Assembly (NCBI RefSeq): GCF_030409805.1
Contig: NZ_JAUFQP010000016.1
Span: forward strand, 171,472 to 235,471
DNA length: 64,000 bases
Direction: 5' to 3'
DNA from: Algibacter miyuki
GTDB lineage: Bacteria; Bacteroidota; Bacteroidia; Flavobacteriales; Flavobacteriaceae
Below the pieces are notes generated by a model that worked only from the letters and a program-made list of their open reading frames with translations, did no database searches and had not been told where the DNA came from. Each line of letters starts with the position of its first letter. Position 1 is the stretch's first letter. Made by a program: the position numbers and the translations under genes. Below are positions 1 through 9,285 of the stretch, in pieces.

Positions 1-629
1 TTCCAGATTTAATTATTTCTGATATTATGATGCCTAAAAAAAGTGGTATAGACCTCTGCGAGGTTTTAAAAAATGAAACCACTACCACACATATTCCTAT
101 TATATTATTATCAGCTAAAAGTAATGAAGAAAGCATTAAAGAAGGCTATGAAACTGGTGCTGACGATTATATTATAAAGCCATTTAACAGCCAAATTCTT
201 TTGGCTCGAGTGAAAAATTTAATTGATGGTCGTAAATCCTTAAGAAAGTATTTCTTAGAGCAAGAAGAGCCTATACACTCCATTTCTCAAGATCAATCTA
301 AACTGCTTGATAAGGAAAAAGCCTTTTTAAGAAAACTAGAAACTATTATTTTAAAAAGTATTAAATCTGGAAAAGCCAATGTAAAAGATATTACCAATGA
401 AATGGGTATGAGTAGAACCCCTCTTTTTAGAAAAATTAAAGCTATAACAGGAAAAAACATTAATGAATATATTACTATGGTGAAGTTAAAAAAGGCCGCT
501 TCGCTTATAAAAAATGAAGATTACTCCATTTCTGAAGCTGCTTTCGAGGTAGGCTACAACAGTCCGAAATACTTTAGACAACTGTTTAAAAAGCAGTTTG
601 GCACAGTACCTTCCCAATACAAAAAGTAA
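1..629 (+). CDS. Hybrid two-component system regulator, C-terminal part (receiver + AraC-type HTH), 5' end outside window
   Basis: The reading frame is already open at base 3, so the gene starts upstream of the window. The first residues, PDLIISDIMMP, carry the receiver-domain phospho-acceptor Asp (the D of SDIMMP), followed by the conserved receiver Lys in the IIKPF segment about 50 residues later. After a linker comes an AraC-family DNA-binding domain (roughly the last 100 residues) ending in GYNSPKYFRQLFKKQFGTVPSQYKK-like residues typical of the second HTH. Receiver followed by AraC is the C-terminal order of the one-piece SusR-like hybrid two-component systems of Bacteroidota that sense periplasmic oligosaccharides. 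A histidine kinase part is inferred, not seen. It converges on uxuA, so its target may lie upstream of the window rather than in uxuA. Confidence 0.88.
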   Translation, partial: PDLIISDIMMPKKSGIDLCEVLKNETTTTHIPIILLSAKSNEESIKEGYETGADDYIIKPFNSQILLARVKNLIDGRKSLRKYFLEQEEPIHSISQDQSKLLDKEKAFLRKLETIILKSIKSGKANVKDITNEMGMSRTPLFRKIKAITGKNINEYITMVKLKKAASLIKNEDYSISEAAFEVGYNSPKYFRQLFKKQFGTVPSQYKK

Positions 630-642
630 AGCTTATAAAATA

Positions 643-670
643 AAAATGCGCATTAACAAATGCGCATTTT
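643..670. terminator. Bidirectional intrinsic terminator between the regulator and uxuA
   Basis: Perfect 12-bp inverted repeat AAAATGCGCATT / AATGCGCATTTT with a 4-nt AACA loop, U-rich on both exits (TTTT on plus; TTTTTATTTTA on minus). It sits between two convergent stop codons, as expected for a shared terminator. Confidence 0.8.
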
Positions 671-703
671 ACATACCTAGATTAAATAAAAACTAAATAA
701 CCA

Positions 704-1915
704 TCAATTATTCTGCATTATATACCGCATACCTACCTCTAATCCAGACAATTCTGCAAGACCTTTTAATCTGCCTATTAACGGGTAACCTGGGTTCGAT
801 TTTCTATTAAAATCATCTAACATTTTATGCCCATGATCTGGCCTAATAGGCATATTATAATCTAGCCTGCCACATGCTTTTCTTCGTATTTGCTCTTTTA
901 TTATTTTTTTCATAACAGAAGCTAGGTTTACACTTTCATCCAAATGCTCTGCTTCATAAAAGTCTCCATTATCCAATATTTTTGTGCTTCTTAAGTGTAA
1001 AAAATGAATTCTATCTGCAAATTTTTCAAATATATTAGGGAGATTATTGTCTTTACGAGCGCCTAATGAACCTGTACAAAACGTAATGCCATTATTTAAC
1101 GACGGGCATGCTTTCGTTAGCCATTCAAAATCTTCAGGAGCACTCATAATACGTGGTAATCCTAACAACGGAAATGGAGGATCATCTGGATGTACTGCTA
1201 AATTAACCCCATGTTTCTCTGCCGTTGGTATCACTTCATTTAAAAAGTAAGCAAAGTTTTCACGTAATTTTGCTTTATCTATACCATCATACTCCGCTAA
1301 TAGTTCTAAAAATAGTTTAACAGGCTCTTTTTCATCTTCGCCTACGGCACCATCAATAAAAGATTGCGTAACCACAATAATATTGTAGGCTATATCTTGT
1401 ATATCTTTTTTACTCAAGGTTTTGTAAATAGCTTCGGCCGCTGTTATTTGTACCTCAGTATAATCGTTTAAAGCTTGTGGTCTATTTAGAATATAAATAT
1501 CAAAGGCAGCAAACAAATCGGATTGATAATACATAGCTTCCGTGCCATTTGGCAAGGTGTAACTTAAGCTTGTTCGTGCCCAATCTAATACAGGCATAAA
1601 ATTATAGCAAATAGTTGTTATTCCGCATTCACCAAGATTCTTTACGCTTTCTTTATAGTTTTTTATGATCGCATCTCGCGTGGGATTCCCTTTTTTTATG
1701 TCTTCACTTACAGGTAAACTTTCCACAACATCCCACGTTAGGCCGTAAGACTCAATATTGGTTTTAGTTTTTAATATTTCGTCTACAGCCCAAACCTCTC
1801 CATTAGGAATATGGTGTAATGCTGTAACAATACCTTTAGCTCCCGTTTGCGCAATTTGTGCTAAACTTATGGGGTCGTTTTTACCAAACCACCTTAATGC
1901 TTTCTTTAGTTCCAT
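704..1915 (-). CDS. uxuA: Mannonate dehydratase
   Basis: Converts D-mannonate to 2-keto-3-deoxy-D-gluconate in hexuronate catabolism (cytoplasm, metal-dependent TIM barrel). The N-terminus (LRWFGKNDPISLAQI, GAKGIVTALHHIPNGEVW) is close to the classical UxuA start, and the C-terminal half has HPDDPP, FCTGSLGA, HLRS and RPDHGH segments of the family. The 403-aa length is near the usual 390-400. It lies 11 bp downstream of the SDR gene at 1927-2745, so the two are very likely co-transcribed and act on consecutive intermediates (fructuronate, mannonate, KDG). Confidence is high from motif density. Confidence 0.95.
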   Translation of the reverse strand: MELKKALRWFGKNDPISLAQIAQTGAKGIVTALHHIPNGEVWAVDEILKTKTNIESYGLTWDVVESLPVSEDIKKGNPTRDAIIKNYKESVKNLGECGITTICYNFMPVLDWARTSLSYTLPNGTEAMYYQSDLFAAFDIYILNRPQALNDYTEVQITAAEAIYKTLSKKDIQDIAYNIIVVTQSFIDGAVGEDEKEPVKLFLELLAEYDGIDKAKLRENFAYFLNEVIPTAEKHGVNLAVHPDDPPFPLLGLPRIMSAPEDFEWLTKACPSLNNGITFCTGSLGARKDNNLPNIFEKFADRIHFLHLRSTKILDNGDFYEAEHLDESVNLASVMKKIIKEQIRRKACGRLDYNMPIRPDHGHKMLDDFNRKSNPGYPLIGRLKGLAELSGLEVGMRYIMQNN

Positions 1916-1926
1916 TTTACTTAGTT

Positions 1927-2745
1927 TTAAACACCACTAAAAGAACTGAAACCACCATCAATAGGAATAATAGTTCCGGTTATAAAACTAGCAGCATCAG
2001 AACATAAAAAGTGAACCATTCCGTTTAATTCATTTATATCGCCAAAACGTTTCATAGGTGTTCTAGCCAATACTTTTTTACTTCTTTCGGTATACGATCC
2101 ATCGTCATTAATTAAGACTTTTCTATTTTGATCGCCAATAAAAAATCCTGGAGAGATCGCATTTACACGTACCTTTTCACCAAATTTAGTCCCCAATTCC
2201 ATGGCAAGCCATTTTGTAAAAATATCGATACCACTTTTGGCAACCGAATATCCAGGAACTCGAGTTATAGCGCTCAGCGTTGCCATTGACGAGACATTAA
2301 TAATACTTCCTTTACCGTTATTTGCCATAGCTTCACCAAATACTAAACATGGATAAACTGTACCATTTAAGTTAAGATTAGTAACTTTTTCAAAATCTTC
2401 AATCTTCATATCAAATACGGTTTGCTCTTCAGTAAGTGTGGCTCCAGGCAGGTTTCCTCCTGCTGCATTAATTAGAATATCTATACTTCCCCAAGCATCA
2501 AGAATTTTGGCTCTAGTTAATTTCATTTCCTCTACATCTAATACGTTAGATACAAAGCCAATAACCTGTCCTCCTAGAGCTTCTAACTCCGCTACACGCG
2601 TGTTTACATTTTCTTTGCGTATGTCTAATACAACAACTTTACACCCTGCTTTTATCAAATGTTTTGAAATACTTCCACCTAAAACACCTCCACCACCGGT
2701 GACTATGGCTACTTTATTGATTATGTTAAAAAAAACATCATTCAT
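1927..2745 (-). CDS. SDR-family D-mannonate oxidoreductase (fructuronate reductase type)
   Basis: Short-chain dehydrogenase of 272 aa: Rossmann motif TGGGGVLGGSI near residue 16, NAAGG, catalytic Ser in NVSSMA and the YSVAK catalytic Tyr/Lys, then a C-terminal IDGGFSSFSGV. In Bacteroidota this SDR type commonly replaces the unrelated UxuB enzyme and reduces D-fructuronate to D-mannonate with NAD(P)H; that specificity is inferred from the adjacent uxuA and from the extra insert around QNRKVLINDDG that is common in this subgroup. It is the first gene of a two-gene operon with uxuA. A general SDR of other specificity cannot be excluded. Confidence 0.85.
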   Translation of the reverse strand: MNDVFFNIINKVAIVTGGGGVLGGSISKHLIKAGCKVVVLDIRKENVNTRVAELEALGGQVIGFVSNVLDVEEMKLTRAKILDAWGSIDILINAAGGNLPGATLTEEQTVFDMKIEDFEKVTNLNLNGTVYPCLVFGEAMANNGKGSIINVSSMATLSAITRVPGYSVAKSGIDIFTKWLAMELGTKFGEKVRVNAISPGFFIGDQNRKVLINDDGSYTERSKKVLARTPMKRFGDINELNGMVHFLCSDAASFITGTIIPIDGGFSSFSGV

Positions 2746-3088
2746 AATTTAATTATCTTTTATCAATTTAATTCTTCTTATTAATTTAAAACTTGCTCAG
2801 GTTTAATTATGAAAACAGTCCTAATTAAGAGCAAATTTTAGTTTAACAAATAAAGCTAAACTTAGCTATATTAATGGAGTATAAATCGACCAAAATTAGG
2901 GAATAAACTGACTTTTAATTTTATCAAGTCCCTAAATTCCTAACTTTAAAAAATAAATAAGTATTCTTTTTACAATTTATATTGACCACCATTCGACTTT
3001 AATAAAATAATGTTCCAACATATAAAACAGAAAACAATCTTATCCTAATTTAATTAAAGTACTAAAAAAACAAACCTTTATATTGAAA
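2746..3088. other. Intergenic region, no gene seen
   Basis: AT-rich stretch upstream of the SDR/uxuA operon, so it should hold its promoter. A TAATTTTG (-7-like) element lies on the minus strand at 2891-2898, but no TTG is found at the right distance, so I do not call a promoter. No RNA gene or repeat was recognised. Confidence 0.4.
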
Positions 3089-3777
3089 TCAAAAATCAAT
3101 AACCATATCAAACGCCTCATCAGCATCTTTTCTCATGAAATTAGCTTGATAAAGCATAGTTATTGTAACCGAAGAATGCCAATATAGTTTTTGAAGCACT
3201 TAAATAGGGATTTTATCACCATAAATATAGCCTAAACTATGGTGAACAATATCCATAGACATTTTTTTATCTATACCTACTTCCCCGGCAACAAGCTCTA
3301 ACTTGCTATTGAAGTTTCTCGTAGGTGTTTTTATTCTTGTTCTTGCTCCCTTTTTATCATTTAAATTAACGCCTTCTAGTTCACTTAGAATTTTAGTAAC
3401 TTTATCGGGAATCTCCAAAAAGACTAATTTGTTGTTCTTAGCCAAGCGGTAATGTAAACGCTCGTCATAAAAATCTGCCCACTTTAATTGTAATACAGCA
3501 CTTATACGAATTTCTGCAAAATAAAAACTAATTAACTATGTATATAAAGCGTATTCTTGAGCTAGTGTTAAACCTGTTAAATTCTCCAAAGTTTTTATTT
3601 CTTCTCTATCCAATCGAATCTTTTTAGTTTCGGGAAACTTAATTTGAAATTTCCTTTTCCAAAAGGCTAAGATGCCTTCTTTATGATGCTTTTACTTATT
3701 TCCAAATTATAAATAGTTATTGGATGTAGATTTTTTGAATTTGTTCGTTTAACTAAAAAAGGTGTTACCGAGGCCAT
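3089..3777 (-). pseudogene. Decayed tyrosine recombinase (phage-integrase family)
   Basis: Pieces of one integrase can be read in order on the minus strand in several frames: an N-terminal start MASVTPFLVKRTN from 3777, then KEGILAFWKRKFQIKFPETK / IRLDREEIKTLENLTGLTLA (3690-3540), AEIRISAVLQLKWADFYDERL (about 3510-3450), an open 81-codon piece with DIVHHSLGYIYGDKIPI (3445-3200), and after a stop, LQKLYWHSSVTITMLYQANF up to a final DEAFDMVIDF stop at 3089. The catalytic-domain landmarks R-x-S-D-like, H-x-x-H-S-like and the final Tyr (MLYQANF) are visible. Frameshifts, internal stops and a length of about 230 codons instead of about 390-410 show a truncated, inactive remnant of a former mobile element. 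Confidence 0.85.
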
Positions 3778-3868
3778 AATTATTTATTTTAAAATTATAG
3801 ATAGAATTCTGAGTATTTATACGTTGCTAATATATTCTTTGATATTAATTGATTTCAAATAGTACGCT

Positions 3869-4056
3869 CTAAATCCATAACTCAAAAGACACGTTAGTAA
3901 TTATATCCTTAAGAAATACAATATTGAATACATCCCCGTCAAGAATAATACCCCCTTTATTTTCGGCTAACTCTTTAATACCTAATTTTCATTTGGGGTT
4001 ACAACTCCATAACCTTTAGAATCATATCCATGAATTCTATTATTTGGAGACAATTC
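3869..4056 (-). pseudogene. Unidentified decayed coding fragment
   Basis: On the minus strand two coding-looking pieces follow each other with a frame change: ELSPNNRIHGYDSKGYGVV..., then LGIKELAENKGGIILDGDVF... ending in a stop at 3869-3871. The residue composition looks like real protein, but I do not recognise the family. It lies beside the integrase remnant and is probably part of the same decayed insertion or deletion scar. Confidence 0.35.
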
Positions 4057-4082
4057 CTAGAATAATTATAAACACATTAAAT

Positions 4083-4112
4083 AAAAAAAACCTTCAACAA
4101 AAAGTTGAAGGC
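4083..4112 (-). terminator. Intrinsic terminator of the SusCD/ABC/M16 operon
   Basis: Read on the minus strand: CCTTCAAC, a TTTTT loop, GTTGAAGG, then a run of eight U. It lies about 95 bp after the stop of the M16 peptidase gene and closes the long cluster that starts at 22127. Confidence 0.88.
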
Positions 4113-4207
4113 TAAAATAATTTTAAGACTTTTAACCAAATTAAGGGCGGTTCGTTAATTTAAAAATGACTAACTCAAAACACGAAAACCAGGTCTTATA
4201 CATTATT

Positions 4208-7009
4208 TTATTGCAACGGTTTAAAGACAATCTCATAAGATTGCGCATCTTTTAGGACTTTTTTGGTGAAATTTTGAATATCTCCCTTGGTTATGGCATT
4301 CACTATATTTTCAAAATTTTCAGGATCATTGATATCATATCCTTCTCTGTAAAAAGTTATCAGCCAGCTCATATCATAACTATTATAGTCTTTTTGCTGC
4401 TTTCGTTCTTTAATATAATTAGTAAGTGTTTTATCTAAATCTACCTGTTGTATTTCACCGTTTGCTATTTTATTTATTTCTTGATAAACTATATCAATTA
4501 AAGTTTCAGCCTTATCTGGATTACAATCAAAACTCACAGAAATTACAGCTTTCTCAGTGGGTCTTTTAGAAACACTTGCACCCGCACTTGCCCCATACGT
4601 CCCTCCTTCTTCTTCTCTTAACGTTTCTGTAAATCGTAACTGTAAGATACTACCTAATGCACTGGCTACTAAAGATTCTTTAAGACTATACTTGTAGTCG
4701 TTCTTAAAAGTAATTCTAACTGATGCTTTAGGATCTTCCATTGTTAAAAAAACATCTTTATCAATGCTATTTTTCTTCCATGCAGTCGAATTATCGGTCC
4801 AGTTTTCTCTGCTCTCGTTTGTAGGTATACTTGCTATATATTTTTCTAGTAAAGGTTTTAATACTTCACTTTTTAAATCTCCAACTATAAAAAACTCAAA
4901 ATCGGCGGCATTTGCAAACCTGCTTTTATAAATAGACTTTATTTTATCAAATGAAATTTCTTCGATAAAAGCATCGTTAAATATTCTATGTTTCGGGTTA
5001 TTTTCTCCATACAAAGTAACCACCATACTGTCCTTCATTTTTTCATTAAGGTCCTCACTTCTTCTAGTTTGATAGTTCTTTACATTTTGCATAATCACAT
5101 CGTAACCTTCGGGGTCGAAACGTGGTTTAACAAAACGTAGATATACCATTTGTAACATAGTTTCTACATCTTTTGTAACAGATGCACCTTGAACGCTTTC
5201 AGTTAAATTATTAAGTGATATAGAAGCGCTAGCTGTTTTTCCTGCTAAAATTTTAGGTAAATCTGTTGCTGAATAATCTCCTAATCCTGAATATTGAATA
5301 ACATTACCTAGTAAATTTGCAGACGGCAAATCGGAATCATCTAATAATGAAAGCCCTCCATAACTGATCGCTTTTAACTTTACATTATTTTTATTTTTAT
5401 CGGCAAATTTGTAATGTACTTTTATGCCGTTACTTAATGTGTATGTTGTGGATTCTAACAATTTATTTTCTTTAACATTACTGATGCTTCCTGCTTGTAT
5501 TTCTACACCTGTTATTAATGTTTTTCCTCCAAAATCATCTTTGTGTTCTACTAAAGCATTATCATTTTCAACTTTATTAATAATTTTTAATGCGTCTTCT
5601 TTTGTTAAATTATCCTGTCCTTTTACACCTGTAACAAGTAAAAATCTATTGCTTTTTTTGTATAGTTTTTTTATTGTGCTATGAAGCTCGCTCTTATCCA
5701 ATGTGCTAAAAATTGATTTTATTAGCTCATACTCCTTACTAATGTCTGTTATAGTTGTATTGTTTAAATAGTTTTCTTTTATAATGGAAACAATAGCAGC
5801 ATGAGACATATCGTCTTCATTAATAATTTTGTTTTCGTAATAATTTTTAAACTCTATAATAGTTCGCTCTATTTCTGATTCGGTAAAACCAAATTTAACT
5901 GCTCTAACAACTTCGGATAGTATTGATGTAAATGCCGCTTGCTGCTGTTCTGGCTTAGGAGAAACGGATATATTGAATACATTTGATGTTCGTGCTTGTT
6001 GAGAATAGCTTATTCTTGCGCCTAAAAATGTAGCATCAGATTTTACAGAAAGCTCTGTTAATCTTTTAGATAGCATGTGAGTTACCATACTATTTAGTAG
6101 AGATTCTTTTAAACGACCAACAGTTGCTTTTTCTAATGATTTTGGATGCCTAATACCTAAAGCTATAGATGACGTTGTAATTTCATCATCCATAGATAAA
6201 GCATACAACATCTCTTCGTTATCTGGAATTTCAACATTAACTCTTTCAAGAGGATTATCAACGGCAGGAATTCCAGAAAATAATGCCTTTATTTTTGCTT
6301 CAATTTCATCAACATCAATATCACCTACGATAGCTATAGCTTGCAAGTCTGTTCTGTACCAATCATGATAAAAATCATGCAACTGTTTGTATTTAAAATT
6401 ATCCACAATGTCCATTAGACCAATAGGCAATCTATGTGCATAAATACTATTATTAAACATAGTTGAAAGCGATTGTTGCAATATACGCATAGAGCCATTT
6501 TGACGTGTTCTCCACTCTTCTTTTATAACCCCTCGTTCGGCATCTACTTCTTCGTCCGTGAGCGATAAATAATTAGACCAATCATGTAATATTAACAACC
6601 CTGTATCTATAAGCTCAGGAGTTGTTGGAATGTTATTTATATTGTACACGGTTTCATCAAAGCCTGTATATGCATTAATATCTCTCCCAAAGACTAAGCC
6701 ATGTTTTTGTAATGTATCTAAGACGCCTTTTCCTTTGAAGTTCTTGGTACCATTAAATGCCATATGCTCCAAAAAATGAGCTAATCCGCGTTGGTTCTCT
6801 TTCTCTAAAACAGATCCTACATTTTGAATTATATAATAACTTGCTACGCCTTTAGTTACATCCGTATTTTTTAAATAATAGGTCATTCCGTTAGCTAAAA
6901 CCCCTTTTTTAATACTTTGATTTACCGGTAGTGTATCATTTAAGTTTAGGTTTTGTGCTGTACCTATAAAACTTATTGTACATAATAATAGAAATGCTAT
7001 TTTTTTCAT
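4208..7009 (-). CDS. M16-family zinc metallopeptidase (pitrilysin/insulinase-like, PqqL type)
   Basis: 933-aa secreted (periplasmic) protease. A signal peptide occupies about residues 1-18 (FLLLCTISFIGTAQ). The inverted zinc motif HFLEH is at residues 78-82, with the downstream Glu in the VIKEEWR segment as third ligand. Two M16 halves are present: the active N-terminal half and a C-terminal inactive half with REEEGGTYGA, the substrate-cleft R/Y-type element. Length matches the full-length two-repeat bacterial M16 form. It is the last gene of the cluster, 11 bp after the permease-GldG gene, and precedes a strong terminator. M16 peptidases next to RagAB/SusCD transporters usually cut imported peptides; that role is inferred here. 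Confidence 0.93.
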   Translation of the reverse strand: MKKIAFLLLCTISFIGTAQNLNLNDTLPVNQSIKKGVLANGMTYYLKNTDVTKGVASYYIIQNVGSVLEKENQRGLAHFLEHMAFNGTKNFKGKGVLDTLQKHGLVFGRDINAYTGFDETVYNINNIPTTPELIDTGLLILHDWSNYLSLTDEEVDAERGVIKEEWRTRQNGSMRILQQSLSTMFNNSIYAHRLPIGLMDIVDNFKYKQLHDFYHDWYRTDLQAIAIVGDIDVDEIEAKIKALFSGIPAVDNPLERVNVEIPDNEEMLYALSMDDEITTSSIALGIRHPKSLEKATVGRLKESLLNSMVTHMLSKRLTELSVKSDATFLGARISYSQQARTSNVFNISVSPKPEQQQAAFTSILSEVVRAVKFGFTESEIERTIIEFKNYYENKIINEDDMSHAAIVSIIKENYLNNTTITDISKEYELIKSIFSTLDKSELHSTIKKLYKKSNRFLLVTGVKGQDNLTKEDALKIINKVENDNALVEHKDDFGGKTLITGVEIQAGSISNVKENKLLESTTYTLSNGIKVHYKFADKNKNNVKLKAISYGGLSLLDDSDLPSANLLGNVIQYSGLGDYSATDLPKILAGKTASASISLNNLTESVQGASVTKDVETMLQMVYLRFVKPRFDPEGYDVIMQNVKNYQTRRSEDLNEKMKDSMVVTLYGENNPKHRIFNDAFIEEISFDKIKSIYKSRFANAADFEFFIVGDLKSEVLKPLLEKYIASIPTNESRENWTDNSTAWKKNSIDKDVFLTMEDPKASVRITFKNDYKYSLKESLVASALGSILQLRFTETLREEEGGTYGASAGASVSKRPTEKAVISVSFDCNPDKAETLIDIVYQEINKIANGEIQQVDLDKTLTNYIKERKQQKDYNSYDMSWLITFYREGYDINDPENFENIVNAITKGDIQNFTKKVLKDAQSYEIVFKPLQ

Positions 7010-7020
7010 TTTAAATATTT

Positions 7021-9285
7021 TTAATTTTGGTGTCTTCTAATTAATGTAACCGCTCCACCGGCAGCTATTAAAAAAGGTATAAGTCCTAAGAGCACAATTT
7101 TTAGCCATAATATACCATCTCTACTTACTAAAATCCTTGTATCAATGGCTTTTTTTCGTCCAGTTGAAACGGGATATTCATTATTGCTAAACCACTTAAA
7201 CAATCGCAATGCAAAAGACGTGTTAACATTCTTTGGCGTGTTTCTACTGGCTTGTGCATTACTCATAAAATCGGCATCGCCAAGTATCATGATTTTTTGT
7301 TCTTTTAAATTTTCTATTTTTCTTTTTAATTCAATAGCAACAGGCACTTCCACTCGTTTATCGTTTATACTATCAAAAACTATTTTTTCGTTATTTAAAT
7401 CAAAAGGAGCTATCCTATTCCACGTATTCTTTTTATTACTTACCAATATTGGTGTTACCTCAAAATTGGTAGAATCTGCGTATGAAATCCCCATAGCTCT
7501 AGGGCTTACAACAACAGCGTCTTCGTAAAATTTAAACCTAGAAACTGAGTCTTGTTTTGCAAATTGACTCTGTACCAAATCCAATTCAAAATTCTCACTC
7601 TCTTGTAACAATACGCCTCCCATAAAAGAAACCCCTAATTTATTTATTATAGGATTGAGTAATCCTTGCTTTTCTGGTTCGCCTGCGAGTAACATATTAC
7701 CTCCCGCATCAATGTAATTATGTATTTTCTCTAAATCTATATTAGAATACGAATACTTAGGATCTGCCAAAACTAAGACATCCAATTCTAAGGAAATTTC
7801 ATCTATTTCTTTAAGGTTTATATCAACAACATCAAACCCTGAATTGATGAGTGAGCCTCTAACATTTAACCCTTTTGTAATAAATTTGTAGGAGTCGTCT
7901 CCGTTTTTATAAACATCACGTTCTCCATGACCTTTTAAAACTCCAACAACACCTGGTTTTTGCATCAATCTTTTTAAAGTTGATGAAATGTCTTTTTCAT
8001 TTGGATACACAAAAATATCATCGAACATGCGAAGTGGTATTGTTTGCTCTCCATAGTCTATAAACCGAACGAAGCGATTGTCTTCTGCTTTTAAATCTAT
8101 TTGTTTTTGAATTTGTTCTGGAGGCAAGACTTTATCAAAATCTATATGATGTACTTTGGCTGCTTTTTTAGCAAGTTCCTGCAAGGTTTTAGTGGTATCT
8201 AAATGTGGAACGGTATCATAATAATAAACATAATCCATGGTCATTTCAGGAATAAACCTACGATACATTTCAAAACTATTTAAATCTTTAATTCTGTTTT
8301 TAGGTGCTCCAAATTGTACCGAATAATGTAATAAATTCACATAATTAGTTATATGTATAGGATGCTCTAATTGCTTAATAATATCTTGAGATGTTTTCGT
8401 AAGCGTTCTATCTTTAAAGCGAGTGCTATCAAAATACTGATTTACCGTTGGCAGTGATGTAATATAGCCTATCGCTATTACCGACAAAATTAAAATACTA
8501 TAGTTTGCTGTTTTTACTAATACTGATTTGGTTTTACGTTCAAAATTAAGTTTTAAAATACTCAATGTTAAAAACAAACAGATTACTAATAAAAAGTAGA
8601 TTACATCTTTAGTTCCAATTAATCCGTTTACAAAGTAATTTGTTCTTCCGCTAATCGATAACCAATAAGTAATTTCTCTAATAAAATCATAAGATTGCCC
8701 TACGCTACCTATAAAATTAAAAAGTGCTAAAACAGCTAAAGTACTTATTGCAGCTACCACTTGATAATTAGTTAAACAAGACATAAATAGCCCTATAGCT
8801 GCATATGCACACATTAATAAATATATTCCAAAAATCCCCCCTAAAACAAAAGGAATATCAATGGCCTCTATTGAAATAACACCTACAATTATAAAGCTAG
8901 AAAGCATGATAGCTAACAGTAAATTATAGACCATCATTGAGAGAAACTTACCTAAAACAATTTCTTTTACCGTTACAGGCGAAGAATATAGTAATTTAAT
9001 GGAACCGCTATTTGTTTCCTTACTCATTAATCCCATGGTTAACAAAGGAATATATAAGTATAAATGACTTTGTACTACGGCCAATATACCATCGTCTCCA
9101 GCAAACAAAATTTTAGTAAGTACACTAAGTGGACGCCCTAATTGTTGGTTAGTTTCATACTTATAAAGTAGTTCTGTAAAGGTTAACCCCGTTTGAACAA
9201 AAAAGATGATAAGTACAAACCAAGCAATTGGAGAATAGAACATTAAACTGAGTTCTAACTTTGCTATTTTTTGTATTTTTTTCAT
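7021..9285 (-). CDS. ABC-2 permease fused to a GldG-like domain (copy 2)
   Basis: 754-aa membrane protein. The first 250 residues hold about six hydrophobic segments of an ABC-2/GldF-type permease (SPVTVKEIVLGKFLS is the typical cytoplasmic loop), followed by a large extracytoplasmic GldG/ABC_transp_aux-type domain (about 270-720; GGNMLLAGEPEKQGLLNPI, IMILGDADFMSN) and one C-terminal membrane helix before RRHQN. The start overlaps the stop of the ATPase gene by 4 bp, so translation is coupled. It is a clear paralogue of the protein at 10253-12520. In gliding-motility loci GldF and GldG are separate proteins; here they are one chain. Transport direction and substrate are unknown. Confidence 0.88.
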   Translation of the reverse strand: MKKIQKIAKLELSLMFYSPIAWFVLIIFFVQTGLTFTELLYKYETNQQLGRPLSVLTKILFAGDDGILAVVQSHLYLYIPLLTMGLMSKETNSGSIKLLYSSPVTVKEIVLGKFLSMMVYNLLLAIMLSSFIIVGVISIEAIDIPFVLGGIFGIYLLMCAYAAIGLFMSCLTNYQVVAAISTLAVLALFNFIGSVGQSYDFIREITYWLSISGRTNYFVNGLIGTKDVIYFLLVICLFLTLSILKLNFERKTKSVLVKTANYSILILSVIAIGYITSLPTVNQYFDSTRFKDRTLTKTSQDIIKQLEHPIHITNYVNLLHYSVQFGAPKNRIKDLNSFEMYRRFIPEMTMDYVYYYDTVPHLDTTKTLQELAKKAAKVHHIDFDKVLPPEQIQKQIDLKAEDNRFVRFIDYGEQTIPLRMFDDIFVYPNEKDISSTLKRLMQKPGVVGVLKGHGERDVYKNGDDSYKFITKGLNVRGSLINSGFDVVDINLKEIDEISLELDVLVLADPKYSYSNIDLEKIHNYIDAGGNMLLAGEPEKQGLLNPIINKLGVSFMGGVLLQESENFELDLVQSQFAKQDSVSRFKFYEDAVVVSPRAMGISYADSTNFEVTPILVSNKKNTWNRIAPFDLNNEKIVFDSINDKRVEVPVAIELKRKIENLKEQKIMILGDADFMSNAQASRNTPKNVNTSFALRLFKWFSNNEYPVSTGRKKAIDTRILVSRDGILWLKIVLLGLIPFLIAAGGAVTLIRRHQN

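Noticed and set aside
1047..1250. Plus-strand frame inside uxuA, and similar antisense frames in other genes
   Set aside because: They lie opposite well-supported genes and show no family features; shadows of the real coding strand.
2891..2927. Promoter for the SDR/uxuA operon (TAATTTTG with upstream TTG)
   Set aside because: The TTG is 26 bp from the -7-like element, outside the usual 17-23 bp.
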